A DNA stretch of 64,000 nt from Monarcha castaneiventris obscurior (GCA_026261815.1 JAMPIT010000848.1:1798001-1862000), one strand, 5' to 3'; counted from the first letter of the stretch, positions 37,580 to 52,500 are shown. A program made the numbers and translations. The notes: generated by a model not told the origin, from the letters alone.

Positions 37580-40500
37580 TCAGCCGTAGTGGTACACGAA
37601 GTCGTAGCTGCTCGGCTCCTTGGGGATCGGCGGTGGCGCTTCGGGGATTTGGATGTTCTCCAAGTCCAGGAGCCTCAGCTTCATTTCCATGCTCAGCAGC
37701 GTGTCCAGGTCACTCTTGGTCAGCTCACTGGACATGTCCTTCCCCAAGAGAGCATTAAGCCCATCAATCCAGATACAGTACTGTGGAAAAGAAGGGGTAA
37801 TTCACGACTCCAGGCGTGATACCTTATGTTGACTCTTTTCCATCCATGCAAAAATTAGAGAACTTCATGACAGGAAACACTGGAGGGAGTTAATATGTAG
37901 GGAAAAAAATCCCACCCCTAACCCCAAAACAGAGCCCACAGAGATTTCCAACAGAAGTTACAAGCCTAGAAGAAAGAGTGAGCCCATGGCTCTAGTAGAG
38001 GGACGAGAGTTTCCACTGTGGCATAACAAATGAAAAAAGTAAACCTTGTCCAGGCATCATAGGAGGAAAAAATGTAGCAGTCCACAATAGGGGAAATTAG
38101 TGTGGGGTTTTTTTTTTTCTTTTTAAATGAGAAAGATAACAAAGGGACAAAAAAAAGATGGTTCATACTAAGCATCACCAACATATTCTAAGAATGAACC
38201 TGGTGAGAGACATCCTGCTCGAGTCTCTAACGAGATGCAACCAATCCCTCTTCATCTTTGAAGTTAATTGCTATATATTCTACTGCTTAACCACTATGTT
38301 CCTTACCTCATATTTATTAGGTGCAATGAAGTTCAAGGTCTCATCGGGATCATATAATATGGAGAAGGCCAATTCTAACACTTCCTAAATGGAAAAGAAT
38401 CTTTCACTCACCAACTCAACCAAACATTACAGCACCTTCTGCCTGCCACCCTGAGAGAGCTGCCTTACTGCAGCTCAGTACACTTTCCCATATTGGTATT
38501 CTGAGCAATTCTGAAGACTACAGCACAATCACACCATGCTCACAGCTCTTTGCAGTCGCAAAGCAATACTAGGAAAGGGCCCAGACAGGAGATGGGGTTT
38601 GTACACAACACACCTGCAGCGGGGGAGATCATTCACTCCTGTTGCTTACTTTAAACACTACAGCATTAGATACTAATGACAGCAAAAAAGGGAGCACTTG
38701 CCTTATTCTGTTTCAGTGCACTTTTCTCCTTCATGTGTGGACAATCCTTCCCTGTGACAATGGCTTTGATGTCTGCAACTGGAACTAACAGTGAAAAAGT
38801 AAAACTCCCAAACAAGCAATCCGAACCAGGAAAAGATGGAACTTTGTTTCGTCTTTGCATCTGAACACTGTTTGGATTTTTAGCTCCTTAGCGCAGTTTT
38901 CCAAAATACATTATCAGTAACACATCCCTGCAGCTGGCTGTTAAAAAAGAAATACCAAGCAATTCCAAGAATTGAAGAATTTGGGCAAGGACCAAAAGTT
39001 GGTATCCCCTCAGTCAGTTCGGCCATGGCTCTTTCATCTTTATCTAGGATTATACTCGGCCTCTAGAAAGCAGAGCACAAAAAAGTGCACAGCCTGTAAT
39101 CAGGACTTACTTTTTTCTTGTAGAGATTCAAAGGTCACTTCCCCCTGGGCATTATCTTCCAGATCTCCATAGTGTAGCACCTTGTGATTCAGAGCCAGGC
39201 GACAATACCAGAATCTTTCTGGAACACACACCAAGTACAGTAAGCTGAGCAAGATCATTCACATAAGGTCTCACAGCCACTACATTACAGCCTCTCCACC
39301 CAATCCACCTGCTTGCCCAGTTCCTCAGCATAGCTTCTTATTCGTGAGGGGTTGGCTGTATTCTTAGAAATGCACATCTGTGCCATCCCAAACTACTGGC
39401 TGATACGGACAGCCCAAGCAACCAGCTTTTCTTTCTGGCAACATGCCTGCTGACGGATTAATTAATTAGATCTTACTTGCTACAGATCTTCACATGAAAA
39501 AATACAGTAGACACTGTCACCTTACCTTGTCTTCTGCGATTTCCAATTTTTCTAAAGCTACTTCCCTCACAAAGCCTGTTCAGGCGCTGTTGCTTTATCA
39601 GCTCCAAGATCTCAGGCTGGATTTTCTCTCTCAGCTCCCTGGCAGTCAAATATTAAAGAGTAAGCAGAAAATGGAGATAATGGCAAGGATAGACGGCAAG
39701 TGTTTTTGTTAGGCACGTACACAATAGGTGGAGACTGGAAATCATCTTGGCTCATTCTCTCCGACTGGCGTAGCCGCAGAATCTCAGAATAGCTCAGGCT
39801 GCGCAATTTGCTCTTGAACTGGTCCAAGGAGTTTGGTTTAGAGGGGAGAGCCCGTGTGATCTGTTCCCTAACGACCTGCATAACCTAAAGAGGTGGTACA
39901 GGAAGAAAAAGAAGTCACATTGCTGCTGCTTAACAGCAGCAGAGAATCAGGGCACAGCTCAGTGGCAGCAAAGAACTGACACGGGTTAACTGGGGCCAGG
40001 AGTATCAGTGTACTAGTGACTTTGAAGATCCAGTAGAACCAAGAATGACCTCAGGTTATACCAAATAAAAGTTGAGTCATCCTCCTTTACAGGCCATATC
40101 AATGCCCTGTCACATCTTCTGCATCTTACTCTTTAACCAAATATACAGGCTGAGTGAACATGTGCTGATCTATGAAAGATTTTACAAAAATATCTCTTCT
40201 CCACCCTGACCTTATTAAAATCTTCTGCTGTCGCCCTCATTTCTTTCCAGGTCTTGTTCAACAGCTGGATACAGATGGCAAACAGCTCCTCAAATGCACG
40301 GTCATGGGTGAAAAACATGGGGTGATAGTCATTCCGGCCTTCATTGGCTTCAGAAAGAAACAAACCACAACCACGTGAGCACACTGGACAAAAGGTACTA
40401 GGAGTAACTAAAATCCACTACAGTGACACCTGACAGTGTGCAACAGTACTTAGTCCAAGAAATTAAGACAGTTCAACATTTTGTCACCCCATAGATAGTT

Positions 40501-43500
40501 TATTGACAACAGCAACTATCCCCACACTTCACCATGCAAACCTCTGTGACTCATGCCCTTTTCATCCTGGTCCCCCAAAATACAGTGTTTCTCACCTTCC
40601 TCTGGGGGAATTTCTTACAGTGGTTAATTTTCTCAGAACGCTGTTTTGAGACTGTCAGAGCAAATAAACTTTTCCCAAGTTCATGATGGTTTCAAGACTA
40701 TTGTTTTACGCAGTACCCTCCTGAAGCTCTGGGAAGTTGAAGCTTTCTGCTTGTATCAGTTTTTCAGGAGAACCACTGAACACACACCAAAATTTCTTAC
40801 TTTATTTCAACAGCGGTATTATCACTGGGACACCAACAGTGCCAACTCCAAGCTCTCTCTGTCCTTATATGGCAGAAGTGAGATCAAGGTACAAATGCTT
40901 ATGAATATTGGTTTCTAGAAGCATCAGCCCAGCAACCTGGAAAGCTGGGTAATAAATGGTACTTACGGAGCTCCCCAACTTGCAGGATCTCACAAAGTAT
41001 CCTGGTGAGCTCAATGGCACTGCGCCCAAAGGGACACTCGTGTTTATCTTCTCGACTGCTGTTCTCCAGAACAATCTACAAGAACAGGATGCCACACACA
41101 CTAAGAAGAGCTGCTGAGGTGTTGGCATCTGTAAAAATCAGCAGCTTTACATACCCTGATATAGGTGTCCTGATGAAATTTGGCTAAGTAAAGCATGTTG
41201 TCCAATGCCAGCATCCCAGGAGGAGTCTGTGTAAAATCCATGGCTGGATTGATGTGATTCTGTGAAAAGAGTGTGTAGAAAGAATCCAAACAAATTAGCT
41301 CAAAGAAATTGTGTGAGAAGCTTTTCTGAATGAATTATAAACCACCTGTCCATCAAGCACTCCTTCACATCTATCCAAGAGACACCTGCTGACAATTCTA
41401 TACAAACTCTAGAGGAGAGGTTGATTCCAAGTTCTTCACAGCATAGGTACATATAGTAAGGAAATACCTGCAGAGAATGCCTAATGAACCCTGGCATTTA
41501 ACCCATCAGCAAGTTCATAATGATCTTCCCCAGGAACGTGAGTGTAACTGAATCTCTAAACTCAGATGCCAAAGTCTGGTAAAGGAAAAAGCTATTTCTG
41601 TTCCTTATTCCCCCACAACTCTGACGGAGATTGCTTAGAGTGCCTTCCCAAGGTTTACAGACACTCTCTAGATGCGTACAGTGAATCCCAGCATCTTGTA
41701 GTCCTTGGTGTACATGGCTTTGCGTTTCTCTGTTCCACTGCCAGGGACGGTGTTGCTGTCAGACTCTGCATCAAATGCAATTCTTCTCAACTCAAATATG
41801 ATGTCTCTCTGTGCCTGAAAGACAGAAGGCAGGGAAATGGTAACATGATCAATCACTACAGCAGTATTTTCACATAATGCACAGTCCTGCATCTCTCTTC
41901 AGAGCTCACACAATGAACAGAGAGATACCAAAGGTCATTAACACTATGCACAAAGAGGTGATCCATTTCAAAATGGCAAGTTTCAGTACAGTGGGTAATG
42001 CAAAATATTTATATGCATTTTTTCTTTAACTGTAAGTTTAGTTACAGGCAATTTCTAGGCATTCAGATAGTGCTATGGCATTTCTCATTCAAGACTGCAA
42101 TACAGCTGAGTAACAGACACCTTAAAAATGCCCAGATTTCCTCCTATACTGCAAGGAAATGGATAAAATGATGTGCCTTCCATAGAGGTAAAGTAACCAG
42201 TTTGATAGCTGGCATCACACTGGTCAAGAAAGGAATATATGACTTTCAGTGCCCATTTACATCTCAAGAGTCCCACAGCATGCAGTGGGATGGTCATGAG
42301 CATACCCTAATCTCAAGGTTTACAGTGTGAGGGGTGAGTTTGAACCTTTATGTATCATCTACTGCAAACAGTGCTAAGGAGCTCAGGAATAAGGCTCCTT
42401 GTCTATTCTATTCTATCAGATCTTATTCAGCTCTAGTAGTGACCTGATCATTGGGATCCATCTTGGTCATCATTCTCTCTTCCAGGAGGTTAAAGGTCAG
42501 GACCTGTAGGACGTAGAGCTGATGTGCCATTTCTGTTTTAATGGGGCGGTTTCCTCTGATCACATGCTGCAAAATAAAGGAGAGGGTAGAAATTAAGAGA
42601 ATGCAAATACAAGGTGAGGTATTAGCCCTAGGCATATGCCAGACTGCATGTACATCTCTCTGTATGCAGATTCAGTTGTTTAACCTCCATATTCCACCAG
42701 AAGCATAATTATAATGTTCTGTAAGAGCAGAAAGCAGCATCCTGATAACTCCCTTTTGAACAAGTTTTGCCTTTGAAAGAGTCCCTTTTCTGAAAGTGCC
42801 CTGAGGGCAGCAGAATTTACACTATGCATAAGTGAAACCTTCATTGAGAGGACATTAGGAAGCACTCTGTCATTCCAGACATACTTACATTTAGGATTAT
42901 AGACCTCAGGTGCTTCTGGGCAAATGCATTAGCCATTTCCTGTTGTGGAATTTAAAGATGAAATAACATGAGTGAAATATAAACATAAAGCCCACACCGT
43001 GCAGAAAGGAGAAAATGAAGGAAGCCTATGAACTGGAGACAGCACTGGCACACAACAAAGTGCTTTTCTACAGACTGTCAATTTAGCATGGCAAATGACC
43101 ACAACTCATAGATGGCACCCTTACAGAACATCACGAGCGTGGAGAAAGGCAGCAGCATAGTCAAAGCACAGAAGCAAATTTAGCTTCATGTTGGACATCA
43201 AATGGTACTTCACTATTAGGAGATATACAGTGGGTTGTGCAGGAAAAATTTGCCATCTACAAGAGCTTCCTCCAATTAGCATTTCACAGCTTCCTACACC
43301 AAGGCAAACGCCCAAGATAACAAGGACTATGGGATGCAGGTTTCAGGTCTCCTCCCTCTCAAAAACTCTCCCTCTGAAATTTATTTCCTGTGTTCAGTTC
43401 CTAAAGAGATATTCAGAAGTCAGCTTAAGGACAATTTGCAGAAGCATTTCAGTTTACAAAAATACAGGCGAGTAATTTTCATGCTTAGAGGAAAGCTTCC

Positions 43501-46500
43501 AGTTTCCCTCTTGACTGCATGGCTTCCTTCTCTAGGTGAGGAGGGTTTCCCAAACATCAAGTCATGATGACAAACAGTCACAGCAGATGCAAGATGCCTT
43601 CAGTTCCAGCAGCAATTATACATGCACCTGCAAAAACCTAACCTGTGCTTTCCTTGTAAATTGTGAAGATGCACTTTCTAACATAACAGTGACCTCATTA
43701 CCCCTGCTAGGAGAATGGCACAAGTGCTAATGTCAAGATGAGTATTATCAGGAGTTTGCTGCTACAAGCAAAATCTTTTGGGTAAGAAAAATCTGTTAGG
43801 CATTGTATCATCTGGAAGAAGTCCAAAAGAACTGACAGTCTGAGATCTCTTCACATTCCTGTGCAGTGCAGATTGAGAACTGGGAGCAGATGTGGAGTCT
43901 CAGACAATTGCACTCAATCAGCTGTACATTCTGAGCAATCCAAGACTTTCCAACTGCTCATATCAACATCACTCTTGACACAGTAAGAAGTCTGGTAAAA
44001 TGTGTGCATTAATGTTGTTCCGAGTCCCTGTTACCAGTTTTGATCCAGACAGAAACCTCCTAAACCAAGACTGTGACTGACAGCCAAGCCATAATGGCTG
44101 CAAGTTCAGCAGCACTCATGTTACAACCAAAGTGAGTCAGTGCTTGAGTGGAAGGTATCTAAGGAACATCTAGATGAAGTAAGAGGTGCTTTCAGAGAGA
44201 ACACACTGCCCTCTGAGTCATTATTTTCTACTGAGATACTGAGAATAGGACAAGGCTCTGTTAGGATTTGCTCATGCATGCAACACAAAGAATCCTTTCT
44301 CTGAAGGAATTGGTTTGTACATGGGATGGAGTTAACAGGTGGCTGAAGCAGATAAGAATTGGGAAGGACAAAGACAATTAAACAACTCTAAACAGCATAG
44401 AAAGAAGCATGAGCACACACACAGTCTAACCACTGCTAAGGGATCTGTAAGGCCCACTGTGCTGCTTGATGGTCATAGAATCATAGAATGATTTATGTTG
44501 AAAGAAATGTCTTGAGATCATCTAGTCTGACTCCACTGGTTCGAGCAACATCAGACAGATCTGGTTGCCCAGGACTATCCAGCCAGGTTTTTAATATCTC
44601 CACAGATGAAACTCCATAATCTCTCTGGGTAACCTGTTCCAGTGTTTGACCGCTCTCATATTTATGTTGTGTGGGTGTGCATGTGTTCATGTGGAATTTC
44701 CTGGGTTTTAAGCTGTGCCCACTGCCTCCTGTCCTGTCAGTAGGCACAACTGAGAGAAGTCAGGCTCCCTCTTTTTTATTCCCTTCCATCAGATATTTAA
44801 ACACATAAGACCTCACTGAGCCTTCTCTTCTTGAGGCTAAGCAATCCCAAATCTCTCAGGTTCCATTCGTACAGAAGATACTCCAAGTCCCTTAGTCAAC
44901 TTCATGGCCCTTTGTGGTCATTTGGATTGTGTTCAAGGGAGGGGAAAAAAAATGAAAGATCCCTTGGAATTTTGTTTGCTATGAAGTCTACTATCTTTGC
45001 TGAATTACCAACAGAGGAGTATGATTTTTCTTATTTTCATGTATTAAGCATATCCATTAATTTTAGAAATGATGTAACATTTACTGAGATGGCAGTTTCC
45101 ACTCTGAAGGCACTGCATCCTCCAAAAAAGTGGAACATTCTCTGTGCCATGCAGAAAACCAAAAAACATACCAGTATCTCAATACAGAAGGTTCCAAATC
45201 AACCTATTAACAAGAGTGATGACTTCCCTGGAGTTAGGACAGGGAAAAAATATTCTTACACTACAATTCTCATAAGGGAGAAGTCAAAATTAGGCAGAAT
45301 TTATGCTCTAGCCCCAAGTCAGCATCAAGTTTTGTGACTGCTCTTCACAGACAAACAGCTCTATCTTTAGAAGGATGCAGCTGGATATGAAAATGTCATT
45401 AACACAAGTGAGATTTGGGGTATAAACTCAGGCTGCAGTAAGTTTAAGGAGATTCAGATTGCTAAAGGACTGGTTCCAGTTTAAAATTGGTTCACCTGGT
45501 CAGTCTTGCAGGATCAGTTTCCTTTTATGACCATCTGTATGACTTTGTGTGCACAGTAAGTCATTCAGGGTTTCTCCTGCTACTGATTCTTCTCCCTTCC
45601 ACAGTCTGAGTGCATCCCCAGGAGTCCTCCCGCCCTTCTCCCTAGGTTCAGCCACTCTCTGAGGCCTGTGGGCATCATCCCTGGGATACAAGGAGGCAGA
45701 GCTAGAGAAAAGCTAACATGCCTACAGTTCCCCTACGTGACCAGCCCCCAGGCTCGAGTTACTTACAGTGATGGGCAGGTCTAGTGGGTTAAGCAGCTTG
45801 TCCTGCTGGCAGAAAGCAAAAAAAGGCACAAAGAGAAGCAGACAGGATTTAGCTTGGACTCCAGGAAAAAGGCACAAACAGGGCACTAGAGAAGAAAGAC
45901 TTAACACAGCAAAGCTACACAATACACACATATGCACATCTTAGAGGTAGCTGAGATCTTGGGAGTTTCCTCAGAGCAGGACAGTGTTTCACTTCTCCTA
46001 TTTGCCAGCAGGAATATCCCCCTATGACTTAAGAAAGGTCCCTTTTTGGGGGAGAGGGAGGTGGGGTGTTTTTTTATTAAGTACATACAGCCCCAAGGAG
46101 TCTACCCAGCCTACCTCTCCCATACACAATTAACTTAAAAAACTTCCCATGCTGTCTGGAGAATTACTTTGTCTCTGAAGGTCTTTCAGAATCCTTTCTG
46201 AGCATCTCCTAAATATAGATGTCTGCTCCAGGACACATCATTAATGGGGTGGTACTTTTTCTCCTCTGTTGCCATACTGAAACAGCCACTTAAGTTCTTG
46301 GCAAGGTCTGAGGTCTATCTTGCCCAGACTATGATTTCTGAGGCATAAACAGCCAGGCAGCAAACATTATTCAGGTTTAAAGTAAAAAGGCAAGAACAAA
46401 CCTGTCTCTTGTCCTCAGGTGCCTTCAGGAAGAGGGCATTGATCAAGGCAATGGCATATGTCTGAATCTCTTGGTTTGAGCTGCAGAACAAAAAAGGGAG

Positions 46501-49500
46501 GCTTGTAAGGCAACAGGCAGTACAGAGCATTACAGCTTGTTGCTTTACCTGCACCATGAGAACACTGATTACAGCTGTCTTGCATTTTCAACAGACAAGC
46601 AGGACTCATGTAAGCTATGCTTATGATGTCCAACTTTTGAAAAAGCTTGCAAAAACCTGAGAGAAATTTCTGACTGACAGGTCTATTATCCAGGAGACAG
46701 AGCAGACTGCAGCCCAGCACTGCCACAGTTTGTTTCCAATGCTGAAACTATCTCTGTAAAACCTGGTTATAGTACAGTCTGCTACATGGATACAGCTTGA
46801 AACTTGTATGCAGCAAGTAATTTTTCTCCCCTATGCCATGGAAGCCACCAAAAGCAAATGGACCTAAGGGGAAAGACTGCTTCCCTGAAGAATTTCTTCA
46901 GGTTAAGGGTGCTTAGCCCTGTCCTAGGTCACACACAGCATGTGGTTTCACCTGTCATGTTCAAAACAGCACAAAACGAGGCTTCTAAATGCCAATGATA
47001 TTCTTCTGTCCTCATCCTGATATTTCATCAAATCCAAGTTTGTTTCTTGCAAGACTAACTCTTTCTGGCAGTACACCTTGGCAGGACACCAGGCACCTGC
47101 CAAGCCACTCTATCCCTCCCCTCTGCAGCAGGACAAGGCAGGGGAGAAAACAGGATGGGAGAAACTCAATATAATGGCAGCTTAATAAAGCATAAGTAAA
47201 GGCTGTGCATGAAAGCAAAGGAAAACAAAATATTTATTCTCTACTTTCCATTAGCAGGTGATGTCCAGCCACCTCCTGGGAAGCAGGGTTACAGTACAGA
47301 CAGCAGTTGCTTTGGAAGACAAATGTCATAGTAACAAATGCCCCTCATCCCTCCTTTCTCTTAGCTTTCATTGCTGAGCAATGTGATATGGTCAGTTTGG
47401 GTCAGTTGCCCTGGTTATGCCCTCTCCCAGGATCTTGCCCACCCCCCAGGGTACTACTGGATGAGGGGAGGAAACATTGGAGAGACAGTTCTGATGCTGG
47501 AGCACTGCTCAGCAGCAGCCAAAACACTGGGGTTTTTATCAACACATTTTCAGCTCTCAGTGCACAGTACAACACTGCGAGGGCTGCTCTGGGGAAGTGA
47601 ACTCTGTCTCAGCCAGACCCAGGGCACTCTTGCATCAAGCTCTTCTGATGAACAGAAGTCCAGTGTATCACCTAAATGAATTTTTGTGCATGAATATACT
47701 TAATTAAAAATATTTTTTAATTTAACTATACATGTAGAAATAAATTTTATGAAAGATCTAAAGCCAATACTTCTTTTAGCTTAAATACCTATTTTCCTCA
47801 CTTTGACATATCTCTGGATAACAACCATATTCTTTCTTCTATTGCTCCCTTCCAATCTTTTTCATTTTGGTCAATCTGCTGTACTTCAAACATGCAAATC
47901 TCCATGCATCATCCTAGGTTTTTCTTGGGCCTCCAAGCTGCACGGGTCTCTGAAGTCTGTCATTCACTTTTGCCCTCCTTTTCAGGGTTGTTGCTCTTTT
48001 CACCACACTGCTTGCTTTTTGACAAAGCACAACAATTTTTAGGTTAGTTTGTCCTCTTCTGGCTCATCTCCTTTGGACTTGTTTCCATGGTCACGTTCTT
48101 CCAGAACATATCCTCTGTTATGAACTGTTCCCTCCTGATGGTCTTGCCAAGAAAACCACCAGCAAATCCTGACTCACCCTCCACCTCCCTTTTCAAAATA
48201 TTCCCTGCATAGATGCTTTCTTAAGTGACCGTTTGTGTTCTGGAAGCACTTAAGCACACAAGTTTATGTCTTGAACAAAGATCATTTGCTTAAAAAAACT
48301 GCACAAGTGTGTTCAGTGTTGGGACCAAAACTGTTTTGACTAAATCCAAAATCATAAAGCTGAAAGAATATATACTCTTTGCAAAACAAAGCTGCTGGAG
48401 TGTTCAGAAGAACTTATTCAGCTCTTCTGTTAACCAAATTTAAATGCATAACATTCCAAGCACACAGTGACATTGATGCAATACTTTGTTTGCACTATAG
48501 TTTTGTTAACCTACTGTTCACTGATTAAGGAGTATCAATCACATTCACAAACAGTGCTTTTCCACATGTTCAGAATTAAAAGGCTTGAGAAAAAACTCAA
48601 CCTGCTCAAAGCTCTAACAATTACATGCTGCTTCTTTATGGAAGAGTAGAACTGACCTAGACAAAGAGCCCTAAGAGACAGATATTAATTTGCCAGTTTG
48701 TTTGGAAAGAGAGGAAGGAGATGAAGTGAATTTTTATTCCCTTCAAGGATGAAAAGCAATTGTTTTCTGCCTTAGTATGCAGGAGAAAACCCAGGATGAT
48801 GAACTCTTAGATTCTACTGGAGACAATTTAAAGGGGGGTAAAAGTGACAGACACTAAATGCAGAACCTTTGGGAAGTTGCTTTAGTGAAATGCAGGTTTG
48901 GTCCTAGCACTGAACACACTTGTGCAGTTATTTTAAGCTATCTTTGTTCAAGACTCATGTGCTCAAGTGCTTCCAGAACACAGAACATATTTTTCTAGGA
49001 TCTCACTTTAAAAAAAAAATCCATTGGAAATCTTAGAGTTCAAGTAAGTTGTCATATTGGTAAAGACTTAAAAAATATCATCTTTAAGTGTTTCAAATGT
49101 AAAATAACGTATTTTAAAATAAACAAGTAGTCATAAAATTGGTGTAAATCACACCATTGCTGGGTGGACACTCACACTTGCAGGTGAGAAATGAGCTGCC
49201 CCACAGTGATCTCCTCTGCAATCTTCTGGTACAGAGTCTGGCTGTTGAGCACCATGCTCTCCAGGATGGCCAGAGACCGCTGCAAGATGGACACGTCCAC
49301 CATGGGCTGGCTCACGTACCCTGCAATCTAAAACCACAGGAACCAGCAGGTCAGCTGATGCCCATCCAGGAGGCCTTGTGGTGAGTGAGACAGGGCTCAG
49401 AAAAGAGGATACACTGTGGTCTCTGGCTTCTCAGAGTCTTTTGCTCGTTCTGGAAGATGCATTAAAGCATGAAAAGAAATAGTATCCACTCACCCCCTCC

Positions 49501-52500
49501 ACCCAAACTCACCTGTTTGATGAAGGTTATTGAAACCATGTCCCAGGAGACAATACCGTGGTCCATGAGCTCCAAGAAGGCAGTCAGGGTGAAAGCCAAC
49601 ATCTCACTGTAACTGAGGAATTGAAGAATTCAGTTACAAGAGATCTGCTGGCAAGAAAAAAAAGCCTGCTCAAGCTGGGTAAGCTGGGTAAGAGAAAAAT
49701 GTCACCATGTTCTCCTAATAAAACAGTTTGGCACCTGGGGGAGCAATAAAAGTGTACACATTTTTGCAGATAATTTTACTGTTTTGTGGAAAGGTATTTT
49801 ATTTTTCTTGGTTACAAGCACAAATTAAAATTAGCAGCAGTAAGTGCCTAGTCCTGCCACCAGAGACTCACAACCACCTGGATCAGTACTTGGCTAGTCA
49901 AAGGAACAAACATGTTTTCACATCAGAAGAAAAACTAAGGAAAGTTAATTGTCCTTCTCTAAATATTGGGACCTGACCTGAAATAAAATGAAAGCACAGC
50001 ATGAATTGTGGAAAATTTAATACATAACCACAAGACAGAAAGATAAAAGAGACTGAGGGAAAGATTGCAAAAAATGCCAAAAACACCTTAGTTGCCAATA
50101 TATAAGAAAAGCTATAAATGTTATGACAATAAGTTATCAAGATTTTAAAAGTACTTTCAATGAAACATAACAACTACAGCAGGAAACATAAGTGAATTAT
50201 TTGCAGCATAGTTCACTGTGAATGTGTTTGAGGAAACTTCCAGATCAGATTGTGACTGTCTCCTCTGCTGCCTCATGAGGTTTAGCAAATGACTAGAAAG
50301 ACACTGTCTTCACAGAACAACATTTGCTATAAGGTTAGTTGCTTAATGCCACTTCAGCAAGCAAAATTAGCCCCTTATTCGAAGCCTTCTTCCAGAGCCC
50401 CGGAATAAAGGAAACTTACTGGGATAGAAGCTTGGTCCCACTCTCCACAAGCCGTGTCAGCACTGTAATCCCTTCCATGTTGATGAACTCTGTGGCAAAG
50501 GTGACATCTGCTGAAAGTTTTGCCAGTTCCTTCATGGCATCCAGCCGGGCTTCCATGCTGTGCGACTGGATCCTCTCCATCAGCTGGCGAGCTGCCCTAG
50601 ACTGCCAGGAAAAGAGGGATGCTGCCAGTTACAGACCAGTCACCTGCAGTCTGAGTCCTGCCACCATCAGCATTCTGTCAGAAGCTCACGGGTGGGCAGG
50701 CAGAGCAGAGCCAGGGTAGAGATACCAGCAAAGTCACACTCAGTAGCTGCAGTCAGCAAGTCTAAGACAAACTAAAAAAAGGCTTCTCTCAGCAACAGTT
50801 ACAGCCAAGCAGGAGGTAAAATGCTATTTTACATGTTAGAGCAAATGCCTGTTCTTCTCCTTGCTGAGGTGAATGGAGGTGGGTATAGAAATATGGAGCA
50901 ACACCATTAAAGAAATATGGTATTAATAAAAAGTCTCATAGATTCAAAGAGAAGCCCGAGCACATTTTGTGTATCCACAAGACATTCTGTAAGATTTCTC
51001 AGACACAGATCAATGATATCCTCTTAATTCCCTCTTGTCCAAGTACCTTCTCCCAGTTCTACTCACCCTCAGCTCTATGCCATGACACTTGCACAAAAAA
51101 GGTTTAATAATTTAAATAAAAAGAAAGCTGCAAAAGATGACTTTTGAGGTCACAAGAGAAAGAATTCAACAGGAACAACCTCCTCTTCATCAAATTTGTC
51201 TTTATTTTAGTTTTTTGCATTCAGTCACTGGAACTGTTGCTTTCTGACTGACCATGCTAAGTGCACTCATATTGAGAATGTTTGTCAGGTGTTTCACAAC
51301 ATCCTAATCTAGGAGATGCATTAAAACTGTAGACTGGATTTATTTACAGAAAGTCCTACAAAAGGGCAGTGCACCCAAAGGAAAGGCACACACCACAGCC
51401 AGGATGGAAAACAAGGAGTGTGTGCCTCACTGCGTGGAATGGCCCACAACAAAGGCAACCCCCCTGCAGTTTGGGGAGAAGGAGAAAGAAAAGCCAAGAG
51501 GCAAGAAACAGCCTGTCATCCATGGAGAGTAACTGAGAAAGAGGGAGGTGAGGAAGCATTTACCGGGGAGACTGCCAGCTGTAGGATAGTTCCATTCTTG
51601 ATGTCACAGCGAGTCTGAAAGAAAACACAAACTTAAACTGTGAAAAAGTGGCAGGGGAAAGGAACCCAACCAGATCTACAGTGCACACCTGTATGGACAA
51701 GTAAAGAGGCTCCCATGCCACACAACCCTACTGAGGGTACCACACCTACAGGCATGCAAGGGGAGCAGCTCCTTGGTTGAACAGCACCATTTGAGTCTGA
51801 GTCTCTCTGAGAGCAGAAATGCTCTCAAGGATTAGTGCCAGTATTGTTCTATGACTCTAGTCCAAGACATTCTGCACTCTCACCCAGGACATCAACAAAC
51901 TGCTGCCTCTCACACTGACCTGCTCTGTGATGTACAGCTGAGGACCATCAGCATAACGCAGTGTGTAATACTCAGGGTTTGGCAACGACCACCTGGCAGA
52001 CGAAAAAGAAGGATACATTAAACTTCTTCCTCTTTCTTCTGGCTCTCAATTAGGAAATGGAGCTTGGTCCCAGGAAGGTGCAAAAGAACTTTCAAGCAAA
52101 GCTTTAGCAGGGGGAATTAGGTCTCCCAAAGAGGAGAGAAAACTCCCCTTGGGGAGAATGTGGGACTTCAGCCTACTCTAAATCAACTCCATGGAACATC
52201 TGAACAGGCCTACACTTCAAGAACTGTAGGATGGGCCATTCCTCAGAGAAACTGACCCTAGGGCATAAAAATGCATACACTTAGAACTGGAATAAAGAAG
52301 AAGGCCCCCATTCTCAAGGAGCTCCTTTTTTTCAAAGGAGATCCTTTTCTTCACAATTTAAACCCCAGCCCATTCCATGGTCAAAACTGGCAGCAGGCAG
52401 CACGGACTGTGCTAGCAGCACATTAACAAGCAGCAGACTTCCACAGTAACCCAGCAAGATTTGTCAGCAGGACAGACTTTCTCCACAAGGGTTCCCAGAG

